A DNA stretch of 64,000 bases from the NCBI RefSeq assembly GCF_902167145.1, contig NC_050098.1, positions 116,040,207-116,104,206 on the forward strand, given 5' to 3'. The notes under the pieces are model-generated. The model did not search any database and had not been told where the DNA came from. It saw nothing but the letters and a program-made list of their open reading frames with translations. Every line of letters starts with the position of its first letter. The first letter of the stretch is position 1. The stretch comes from Zea mays. Taxonomy: Eukaryota > Streptophyta > Magnoliopsida > Poales > Poaceae. Positions 45,401 through 55,694 of the stretch are shown here, piece by piece. The translations under genes and the position numbers were made by a program.

Positions 45401-48015
45401 TTTGAATTAATACTTGTTTAGTATAATCACGATGTCTGCCAGTGGTTCTCGTGTGTCGCGTGTGCTGTTTGCACGTGTTGTCGCGCGTCGTTCGCGTGTG
45501 TCGCGCGTCTTGCCGCACGTTGCGACACGTATCTCGTATGTCGAGCATGGGTATGGCGCGGCGTCTGCGCGTGATAATAAAACACTCATGTTAATAACGT
45601 TAATTCCTCAGGTTGCATATTTTAGATAATTAACTTAAGGTTTGCTCGACTAATATTTATTAGATTAAAATTTCAATTAGATTAAATTTGTAGTGTTCAA
45701 CTTGCGCTTCTATAATAAACATTAACATGGCTAATATTAACTTAAATATTTTTTATTTATTTAATATTTGTTTAGTATAAACGCGTCACCTATTTAGTTT
45801 TACTCGCCTGCCGCGCGTGCTGTTCCGCGCTCGGTGGCGTGCTGCTTCGTGCGTCGTCCGCGCGCTAAGTCACGTGTGGTCGTGCATCCTCCCATCATCG
45901 TTTTGCACGCCACACACCTTGTCGAGTGTCGCCACGCGTCATTCGCGCCTGACACACGCTTCGTTTTTGCGTGTAATGTGTATTGCCGCGCGTTGTTTGC
46001 GCATGTCGTGCGTGTCCGTGCGTCGTTCTGCACGCATGTCGTGCTGTTTCGAGTGTCATAAATTCACCTCACCTAGAATCTCTCGTGTTAATTAAATTAC
46101 TTATTGAACTGACAGCTGTTAGTGTAGGAGATTAATCGAAACTAAATGGTAAATATTATTTATATTTGATAATGTCAAATTAAATGTTATAGTTAATATT
46201 TATTTAGCGTAAACACGATATCTTCTCAATCGTAGCTTCAAGTTCGATATTTCTTTTTCCTCGCTGACCATAGTGCACGCTCTATTTTGTTTTGCATGTT
46301 TTATTATGTTTTTATTTGAATGGTGTAATGTTCTTATGCAAATAAATGTTTGTTTGCTTGTGTTTGATCGTCTTCGCTTCGCGTTGCGATTAGATCGCGA
46401 TTCGTTTCCGAGCTTCGAGGAATATAAGATCAACCGTTGGCGACCAAGTGATCTGGTTCTTCGAGTTCTACAAAGTTGAAGACCCTGAGCATCTGCTTGG
46501 TGAAGGCAAGTGTCCCTTGACCCATCTATGTCCTACTCATTTTATAATTCACTCCCCGCATTCACACAATTTATACCTAAGGATTGACTAGCTTTTATTT
46601 ATCATGTCCTTGTTTACCTATGTGGGTTGGGTTATTTTGGTTTAGCTTTATGCTAGTGCTTCATATTAATCAATGAACATGATGAGATTATTTATGATAC
46701 GATGTTTTCCCTTTTGATTATGATGATGATACCGTGACATTTAAGGGGACTCGAGCGATTTCTCGAGTGCCTCTCCGTAATGACTGGTTCGTTGGATGAC
46801 CACCCGGGAAAACAGCGCAACCATGAGGGTGGTATGAGACGTCCTTGGCCAAACAATTAGGGAAGTCTTATGTTGGGTGCTGGTTTTGGTAATTGGGGAA
46901 CGGAGGCATCTGTTATGGCTCCTATATCCTCGCTCAGGGATCTGGGTACGGGCATTGTCCCATGACTTTTTCCTAAGGGCTGAGGTATAGGTTTGGTACG
47001 TCAGATGGACTCTATGCGATGGTCATTTCCAACATTCACATAATGAGAACCCTAGGGAAAAGTCACATAGTGAAACTCTGTCTATTCACCTTGGTAGTGT
47101 TTAAGGGTTTGATCGCCCCGAGGCAAAAGGGAATCACGGCTCATGGGTAAAGTGTGCAACCTCTGTAGAGTGTTATGAAACTGATATATCAGTCGTGCTC
47201 GCGGTTATGAGCGGCCAAGGGAGCTCCATTGATTAGAGACACATTGATCAGAGATGTTTTGTTTATAGATGATGATGAGGATAATGTTGGTTTCTATTGT
47301 GATTATGATTATGATTATGGTTTCTGGTATTCTTTCTGTTTGGAAAGAGTACTTTTGGGTTAACAACTTGGGTTACTGTTAAAACTTGGCTCTCTACTAG
47401 TAATAATTACCTGACCAACTAAAAGCAACTGCTTGACCTTAACCCCACATAAAGCTAGTCCACTACAGCCAAACGGGACATTTGCTAAGTACGTTGATGT
47501 GTACTCACCGTTCCTTTCACAAAACACAAGGTTGCCTTTGGTGCAATCTATGCTCAGGTAAAGAAGAAGGAGAACGGTGTCGAGTCGGATCTCCGGGAGT
47601 TCTAGGACTTCGACGAGTTCGAGGATTAGGCTAGCGACTCCCCCAATCAGCTGACTGTGGTGGGTTTATTTACATGGGCTACGTTTCGATTCTGTGTACT
47701 TTGATTTATGTTATGTAAATGACTCGTCTTTAATATTATTACTTACTCTTTGTTATTATTCAAAGCATTGTGCTATCATGAGTCATTTATGTAATCGCTA
47801 TGTACGTGAGTTCTGATCCTGGCACGTACATGGTTCGCATTCGGTTTACCTTCTAAAACCGGGTGTGACAGTAATGACTTAGGGTTGTTGTCTATCTAGT
47901 AGTATTTACTTATTGTTAGTAGTTTGGGTGAAATTGGGTCATGCTTAGGGTTTAACTTTTGTTGGAATTTCAGAAAAGCCCAATCCACCCCCTCTTGGGC
48001 ATCGTGATCCTTTCA
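42465..48015 (+). repeat. Sirevirus-type solo LTR C (about 1.42 kb), interrupted by solo LTR D
   Basis: It starts TGAAAGCATCTAGGCCCC at 42465 and ends ...GGGCATCGTGATCCTTTCA at 48015. Flanking 5-mers gctat (42460-42464) and gctct (48016-48020) are a target duplication with one change. Removing the LTR rejoins the LINE reading frame. No internal region is present, so it is a solo LTR formed by LTR recombination. It has CACCGGA-type palindromes (about 43005-43145) and a TATA-like 'atatttatacc' near 43189. Confidence 0.83.
43744..47870 (+). repeat. Gypsy solo LTR D (4,127 bp), relative of the element 1/2 LTRs
   Basis: It spans TGTAACATCC to GGGTGTGACA with perfect target duplications gtaat (43739-43743, 47871-47875). 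Its last 60 bases or so match the reverse complement of the element 1/2 LTR start. Other blocks also match, for example around 46740-46830 and 47440-47510. It is plus-strand oriented, diverged and longer. It includes a GC-rich block (44095-44900), CpG-rich patches near 45430-45560 and 45800-46050, and an exon-like stretch at 46394-46505. No coding region is recognised. Confidence 0.88.
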
Positions 48016-49168
48016 GCTCTGTGCACCCTTAAGCTGTCGATTGTCGTGATCAAAACCATTGACCGCATCAGAAGGGATTGTCTTTGGAGAGGCAATAATG
48101 AATCTGCTCATTGGAACTCTCTTATTGCATGGGATAAGGTAACTCATTCGAAGAACTAAGGTGGTATTGGTGTTCTCAACTTGAAGATCTAGAACATAAC
48201 TCCGCTTCTTAAGTTTCTACATAAATTATATGGCAGGCATGACATCCCCTAGGTTGATCTTGTTTGGAACTCATATTATGCCTTAGGTCTGATCCCACAT
48301 GATTCTCAGGTGAAAGGCTCCTTCTAGTGGAAAGACGTTATAATACTTGTTGACTATTACAGGGGCCATTCTATGCCTTGGGTTGGTGATGGTAGGGCTA
48401 TCCTCCTATGGCACGATGTTTGGAACAACTTATCCCTCAAGTCTTCATTCCCTAGCCTCTTCTCTTTCGCCAGGAGATACAAGATTTTCTCGAGAATATG
48501 TCTTTAGAAGATAACTTTCACTCACCCTCTCCCCTCAAGTTGTCCAGGACTACCAATTGTTCTACAAGATTATTGATCGGATTCAAATTTCCAGAGCTGA
48601 CAAGGATATTTGGATTTATCCATGGGGGAATGAGTGTTTTAGCTCCTCTAAGTTTTACAAGCTTACCTTCAACTCCATTCAACCTCCAAATCCTTTCACC
48701 TGGATATAGCGATCCAAGTTTTGTAAGAAAGCCAAAGTCTTTGTTTGTAGTTTTCTGGGATAGAATCAACTCGAAATACATCTTGAGAAGAAAATGTTTT
48801 TTGAACGAATGTAGTGATCTCAACTATGTTCTCTACGATCAAGGCCATGAAGAAACAACTTATCATCTTCTCTTTGATTGTCCCTTCAGTATGGGATGCT
48901 GGAACTATGTTGGGATACATTGGTGTCACGACCTGGATTTTTTCCTATGATTGAGGCTGCAAGGTGTGCCTTTGGGCACAACTTCTTCATAGATATTCTG
49001 GCAGTGGTAGTATGGTGCATTTGGAAGCAAACGAATGACTCCATCTTCAAGAACATTGCCCCTTGTTTCCTCTCTTGGAAGGGTAGCTTCAATGACATGC
49101 TGAAGTTGCAAATGATTAGGTTTAATAGTGTTAGGATGCTTAGGGTGTCTTTGTGGCTAAATTCTTGA
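48016..49168 (+). pseudogene. LINE ORF2 C-terminal part with zf-RVT region (broken)
   Basis: It continues the LINE from 'LCTLKLSIVVIKTIDRI' with 'RRDCLWRG'. It ends with a zinc-finger-like region typical of plant L1 ORF2 ('DQGHEETTYHLLFDCPFSMG') and 'VVVWCIWKQTND'. Several frameshifts and stops occur. From 49169 to 49279 is the 3' UTR, with no gene. Confidence 0.85.
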
Positions 49169-49279
49169 TAGGTGGTTGTCTAATTTCTCTTTTCTCTTGA
49201 ACTTATCTGTTCCATTCCTTCCAATATTAAATAAAAATCGTGTTGTAGGGGTTTTCCCTACAGCCTTTCCCTTCAAAAA

Positions 49280-51250
49280 GACAAGGGTGACAAACAAGTT
49301 CCTTCTCAAATTTCAACTTGTGCAGTCCTCGGATCAGACCAATTGAGCTCAGTCTATGTAAAAGATCAAAGCTCAAGTGTCCTAGTCTTCAATGCCACTT
49401 CCAAATCAAAGAAGAGGGTCCTAGCAATAGACATCGAGAAGGGCCAGAAGAACGTGAAAAATCAGCACTGAAAACTCGACCAAAAGGGGAAATTTGACAA
49501 ATAAGATCCCTCTGGGCATAAAAAACCTGAGATATGCCCTTTTAAAATGCATTTCATAGTCATCCTCAAGGAGTTGCAAAACAAAAAGCGGATTGAAATG
49601 CAAATTTGAAACAAAAGCAACATTCTTGAGAACAAAACTCTTGTTCACATGAACGGAGCCACGAGAGATTACCTTACCTCTCAACTTATCACCGAATGTG
49701 ATGTATTCCTTACCAATCATTGGGTCAAGGCTACAGAACCATTTTTTTGCGTCCGGTCATGTGGCGCGACTATGTGAACAGATGGAATCCATGAGCCATA
49801 TGTTCTCTAGGGCTCCGTCCTGCATCAATAGAAAGAAATAGGGTGAGCAAACGACACAACATTGGGGTTAGGATACTGAGAATGATACTAGTGTTGCAGC
49901 ATTTGTCCATAAAAAGTGTTAGGAAAAACACCGCTCATCCTTGGTCTAGAAGAGAAGCAATCAACATAAGAAGGAAACTGTGGTCCGCTGGAGAAGTAAG
50001 AACAAAGCCACTATCACGGTCCACGGGGTCCTTGATCATATGGCACACGATCAGCACCCCGCTGGGCACGGCCACCCTATGGTCTCACTATCTAAGGCTT
50101 AGCAGCAAGAGGCAAAGCATCTCTAGGCCTCACAAGACATCTCTGAACAGGCTAAGCATGAACACCATGAGGGGGGCAGTTCATGTTGTTCCTGATCGAC
50201 TTAGAAACTCGCCGCTCATCTCTCTTCTTCCTAAAGCAAAAATCGGCCAGATGCCCATCCCTCTCACAATACCTACAATTGAACCTCACCTCTCTCTTAG
50301 GTGGAATTTGTTTGTGGGAGGGGGCTTTCTTTTTGGATGGTTGAGAGGCTCTAGGAAGGGGATCACTAGAGATGTTGGGAAGCGTATCAAGTGTGTTCCT
50401 AAAATGATTTGGTTTTGGAACCCACACTTCTTCTGAGGAGGGGCTTTCACAGGCTCCACAATCACTCCATCTCTCACAAGAGTGATAGGCTTATGTGGTG
50501 GTGATTTTGATAAGATTGGTAGTGGGTGAAGGTTTCTCTGAATGTGGCAAACCATTGCACTCACCAACCTTCCCAAAGCAAGCGACACTCTCATCCTTGA
50601 CACAAAGCCTTACCTCGGTCCACCAGTTTCCCTCTTGAACTAACTAATCATCATGCCCAACTAGGGTTCATTATACGACACCCAGCTCAAGACCGATCGA
50701 AGGTATGTGTTTTCTTCCTTGATCCAAGTCATGTCGTGTCTACATGACTCTCAGGCTACCAACCCTCACACAATGCACACTGCGCAGGTGCAATGGTACT
50801 CACTGAGCTAGTCTTCTCAAGCAAGGCTATCGTAGCGACTCTCTGTACTAGCTTAGTCTGCAAGCCAGGACAAATAGTACACGCACCTAACAAACTAGAT
50901 CTTGATCTTAACTTGCCGTGCTCATCTAGCAAGGTCGTGTACTTGGTCTGCCAAGTTGTGATGTTCGACATGTGTAGAGCGCACTCATCACATTCTGTCT
51001 TGTTTGCCACCACAACTGAAGCTCTAGCAAACTCAAACTCCCTAAGTGTGCTCTCATATTTGAATTTAAAACCTTTCCTCTCACGAGGAGCAAGCCTAAG
51101 CAACTTATCCTGATTAGCCAAAGCAGTCGTTAGCTCCTCTACCTCAGCGGTGAGATCATCAGTGGAATGTCATACCTCATACGTAGAGCCATCGCCGATG
51201 TCCTGGCTGTCACTGCCCACCGCATCATCACTATAACACTTCAAAACCAT
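49280..51250 (-). pseudogene. Antisense Ty1/copia fragment: Gag end, protease, GAG-pre-integrase
   Basis: Read on the minus strand from 51250, there is a Gag-type coiled-coil region ('TALANQDKLLRLAPRERK', 'CDECALHM') and a CCHC knuckle 'CRYCERDGHLADFC' (within 50152-50427). A decayed protease follows near 49780. The GAG-pre-integrase part is 49421-49720 ('MIGKEYITFGDKLRGKV'). It stops at 49280 against the LINE 3' end. There are no LTRs, many stops and several frames. It is an old fragment of a Sirevirus-like copia, among the oldest layers here. Confidence 0.8.
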
Positions 51251-53043
51251 CAACTAAAAATAATACATTTAAATCATTAGTAGTGAGTATAGTAAAGAAT
51301 TTTTCTTTCAAGTATATTTGATATTACTTACCTTTAGAATAAATTTTGTTTGCTCATGTTTGATTGATGTTTGTTTTTATAAAGTTTCTTTTATATTGAA
51401 AACCCAATTAATTAATATGAGAACTTTGGTTAAAAATCTTCAATGATAAATATTGTTGGTTTAATTATTTTAGAGATATTTAAAAATATACTTATTTTTT
51501 TTGGGAAATAAGGATAAAAAGAGAAAAATCGAAACCCTAACCTATCTGCCCAAAGTCGGCCCATTAGGCCCAACCGGCCGCCATCGCCCTCTCCCTCCCT
51601 CTGTCTCTCCCCCGGCGCCCCTTCCTTTCCCCTCGGCCTCTATAAAACCGGTCGAGCCAGACCTCTCTCCCCTCCCCTGACGAGCCCGCCTGGACCGTCC
51701 GCCGTGCCCCTGCTTCCCAGCCGCGCCCGTGCCTCGCCGGACTGGCCGCTCCCGTTCGCCGTACCGTCCGTTCGTCGCAAGGTTGAAGATAACCAGAAAA
51801 TAATTTTGTTAATTTTTGAAAACTCGTTTTGAATTAGTTTATAAATTTTGTAAATTATTATTGTAATATTGGAATGTTGTGATTAAAAATTCATGTGTAT
51901 GTAAATTATTGGGTATATATATGTGGATTGTTATTAGTCATGTTATTTGTTTACAATGACTTTAGAATATTAGATTAGAAAGAAGTATGAAAAGATTTGG
52001 TAGACATGTGTTAGTAGTAAAAATACTAGATAAGTGATTTCGTAGTTAGTTTTGTTTACGATGAATTTTAGAGTTTATCTAGAAGTTATAATCAAAGGTT
52101 CATTTAGGCTTACTCAATAAATAATGGAAACTTCTTAAACACGGAATTAGTAAGTGGTGTAGAATTCATCATAATGCAAGAATTATAGGTTAATCAGTGG
52201 TCTAATGTATTATTAGATGTTTTGACCTCTTATTATTATAATGATATTTTCTTTTAGAAAGAAAGGATAAAACTAAAAGGATATCATTTTTAATAATAGA
52301 AATAATTAATTGGTAATTTATTTCTGTAGAATTGGTGAAGTCGTTACATCCAAGCTATGTTAGGTAAAATACTTTCGTAGTCGCATGTCCATATGAGTTT
52401 CACCAGTAACAATCCAAAGTAGAGATTTTAGTGGATTAATAAAATAAATATGAATTAGTTTCTATAGTTGGCACTATTTATAAGTATAGATTGTGTGGAA
52501 TATGCTTGTTCATGTAATGGTGAATGTTATTCATGTAATAGTGCATGTTTATTTATTTGGTGAATGTTTTTTGTATGTACGATATGCGAATCTATATTAG
52601 AAGCTGATTGTGTGGTGGAAGACCCAAATACGTTTGAAGACGACCCACATGACACATTTGAGCAAGGCAAGTGGATTCTCCCTCTGCATTTCTATTTGTA
52701 CCCAAGTAATGCATATATTAATGTTTATTTTTTGGATATTTGCATAATTTGATGGGATTTGCCTAAATAGGATTTCCTAGAATTACCAACCCTATTCCTT
52801 GATTACCCTGGGATAAATACTATGCCTAGCAATTTGTGCTACTACTCAACTTGATGATTATGATATCACTCTTTAATGATACTATTGTTCCGGAAATGAA
52901 ATTTGTATTATGATGTTAACAAGATGGTTAAACAAGATCATTTCGTATTAAATGGAACATGGAGTGACCACCCAGGATAACAGTGCAACCACAAGTGCTA
53001 TAATGGCTATGGCTTTGGTAATTAGCTCTATAGACTTAGTGCT
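51250..53043 (+). repeat. Long gypsy LTR fragment F, truncated by copia-2
   Basis: No gene is present. A pyrimidine-rich, GC-rich promoter-like block (51560-51780) contains TATAAAACC at 51641. A/T-rich sequence follows, then an exon-like stretch (52601-52666) and blocks such as 'gaccacccaggataacagtgcaacca' (about 52966-52991), close to a matching block in D. These place it in the same LTR superfamily as D and elements 1/2. The left edge is not clear. The right edge is the copia-2 insertion (gtgct, 53039-53043). Confidence 0.65.
51641..51647 (+). promoter_or_regulatory. Candidate TATA box in LTR fragment F
   Basis: TATAAAA follows a long CT-rich stretch, a typical plant core-promoter arrangement (Y patch and TATA). 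It is a motif match only. Confidence 0.5.
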
Positions 53044-54273
53044 TGAAAGGGAAATGACCTCAACATATCCTATAATCGATTTTGATGTTTGACGTCCATG
53101 ACAAACCATATGGACTAACTAGTTTGCCTAGTGGATGTTTTCTTAGGTGCATAAAGTTCACATAAACATACAAAGAAAATGACTTAAGAGAATTCTACAA
53201 AGTTTGGAGTGTACAAGGTCTGGTGCATCCAGTGGCGCACCAGACACTATCTGGTGCCCTGGCTGAGCACCTCACGAACTGGCCGCTCTCGGGTTTTTCT
53301 CAGCTCGTTCACTATAATTCATCGGACTGTCCGGTGAGACAATAGAGCAACGGTCAACTTCACCAATGGTCGATTACGGAATAGTCTGACCGTTAGAAGT
53401 CAGAAGGCAGTCTGCGATGTCAGATCGCACCGGACTGTCTGGTGTGCCACCGTATTGTCTGGTGCCGCAAGAAGATAGAAGACTTCAACGGTCAACAGCT
53501 CCAAACCCCAACGGTCGACTGATGTGGCACTCACCGGACAATGAACAGTGCAGTGTCCGGTGCACCACCGGACTATCTGATGTGCCCATCGACAACAATG
53601 GCTAGAATAGTGGTTGGGGTTTTAAATACCCCCAACCATCGCCATTCAAGCCATCCGAGCATTGAAACTTCTCCATTCAATACTAAAGCAAAAGAATAGA
53701 CTCCAAAGACACAATCAAAGCATCAAATCCTCTCCAAGCTCTAAAAACAAATCAAGTGCTTGGTGACTTGAGAGAGGGTGATTTGTGTTTCTTTTGTTGC
53801 TCTTGTTGCTTGGTTGCTTTCTTCTTCTCATTCTAAACTTTTAAAGTGTTTTGTAAAGCAAGCGAGAGACACCTAAGTGTGTGGTGATCCTTGCGGGGTC
53901 TTAGTGACCCGTGTGATTAAGAAGAAGCACTCGACCGGTCTGAGTGACCGATTGAGAGAGGGAAAGGGTTGGAATAGACCCGACCTTTGTGGCCTCCTCA
54001 ACGGGCAGTAGGTTCTTCGGAACCGAACCTCGAAAAACAAATCACATTGTCCATTTGTGTTGATCTTCATCTCTTGATTTGTTTCTCCCTCTCTTCTCTC
54101 TCTAAAGTTCTCTTGCTCACATTGTTTTGAGTCTACTCCCAAAGTTATCCACATTGATTTCGCACTCCGAATTCAACATTATTTATTTCTAACCCTAACT
54201 CTGGGTGAAGTGCGTGTTCAAAGTTTATAATTTTCAAGTTTCGCTTATTCACCCCCCCTCTAGGCGACTTTCA
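53044..54273 (+). repeat. 5' LTR of copia-2 (1,230 bp)
   Basis: It starts TGAAAGGGAAATG and ends ...CTCTAGGCGACTTTCA, followed after two bases by the PBS. It contains a cluster of imperfect CACCGGAC/GTCCGGTG palindromes (about 53215-53590) and a TATA-like TTTAAATA at 53621-53628. Confidence 0.92.
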
Positions 54274-54275
54274 AT

Positions 54276-54287
54276 TGGTATCAGAGC
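54276..54287 (+). other. Primer binding site of copia-2
   Basis: TGGTATCAGAGC is a perfect match to the usual initiator-Met tRNA primer site, two bases after the LTR end. It is better preserved than the PBS of element 1. Confidence 0.92.
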
Positions 54288-54321
54288 TTGGTACTTCATT
54301 AGAGTTTAACAACTCGAAGTG

Positions 54322-55694
54322 ATGTCGGGAGAACACGCCAAGAGGGAGATGGTGACCGAGGAAAAGGTCGGATCTTCGGGAAAGAAGATGGAAGAAAGAA
54401 CTACATCGAAGGAGGTCGGCGACAAGAACAAGGGGCACAAGGAGGAATCCGCCGGCTCCATCAAGTCGCATAGTAAGGGTGACAAGAAAAAAAATGAAGA
54501 AGGTGGTCTACTACGAGACCGACTCTTCATCACCTTCCACATCCGGCACCGAGTCTACATCTTCGAAGTGCCAAGAGCGTAAGAGGTATAGTAAGATGCC
54601 TCTTTGCTATCCTCGCATTCCTAAACACGCTTCTCTACTTTCCGTACCCCTAGGCAAACCACCATATTTTGATGGTGAAGATTATTGTATGTGGAGTGAT
54701 AAAATGAGGCACCATCTAACCTCACTCCACGAAAGTATATGGGGTTGAAGAGTGCCAAAGAAATTTGGGACGTCCTCAAAACGGCGCAAGAAGGGGACGA
54801 GGTGACCAAAATCACCAAGCACGAAACGATCAAGGGAGAACTCGGTCGATTCGTCCTCAACAAAGGAGAGGAGCCACAAGCAATTTACAACCGGCTCAAG
54901 ACAATGGTCAACCAAGTCTGCAACCTTAGGAGCACTAAGTGGGATGACCATAAAATGTTCAAGGTTATTCTAAGATATCTTGTTTTTTGTAATCCCACTC
55001 AAGTTCAACTAATCTATGGAGATCCTAGATATAAACAGATGTCTCCCGTGGAAGTCATTGGCAAGTTTGTGAGCTTTGAACTTATGATCAAAGTCTCCAA
55101 ACATATTGTTAACTTGGAGCAAGGCACCACTCCCACACCCGAGGCGCAACCCGTTGCCTTCAAGGGAACGGAAGAAAAGAAGGAAGAGTCTATACCAAGT
55201 AGACTCCCAATCGATGCCTCCAAGATCGACAACCAGGAGATGTCTCTTATCATCAAGGGCTTCCGGCAAATCCTTAAGCAAAGAAAGGGGAAGGACTACA
55301 AACCCTGCTCCAAGAGGGTTTGCTTAGGTGTGGTAAGTCCGGTCACTTTATAGCTAAATGTCCATATACAAGTGATAGTAATAGGGACGACGACAAGAAA
55401 GGGAAGAAGAAAATGGAGAAGAAAAGATATTACAATAAGAAGAAGGGTGGCGAGGCGCACATGGGGCGGGAATGGGACTCTGTCGAGAGATCCACCGACT
55501 CCTCCAATGAGGATGCCATCAACATCGCCGTCAACAAAGGCCTTCTCTTACCCAACGTCGGCCACAAATGCCTCATGGCTAAGGATAGCAAATACACTAC
55601 TTCCGATGATGAGGGTAGCTCTAGTGCTGATAATGATGATTTAACTTCTCTTTTTGCAAACCTTACCAAAGATCAAAAGAAAAAAATAATGAAT
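54322..55694 (+). pseudogene. Copia-2 Gag (three or more frameshifts)
   Basis: It starts at ATG 54322 ('MSGEHAKREM'). A frameshift in an A-run near 54486 moves to the next frame. That frame carries the Gag N-terminal motif 'PYFDGEDYCMWSDKM' and stops at 54746. Another shift leads to 'GLKSAKEIWDVLKTAQEGDE' and the rest of Gag (54739-55353). A single-base loss inside the first finger codons (near 55325) separates it from the CCHC knuckle 'CGKSGHFIAKC'. An acidic, Ser-rich tail ends at 55694. Confidence 0.88.

Larger units (their letters stand above)
40618..49279 (+). mobile_element. L1-type LINE (non-LTR retrotransposon), interrupted by solo LTRs
   Basis: Pieces are 40618-42464 and 48016-49279. 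ORF2 parts appear in L1 order: end of endonuclease, reverse transcriptase, then a zf-RVT Cys/His region. The 3' end is near 49279 with only a short A run after '...tttcccttc'. The 5' half lies left of copia-1 and outside the window. At 49280 an antisense copia fragment begins in mid-gene, so the LINE probably inserted into it. Confidence 0.85.
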
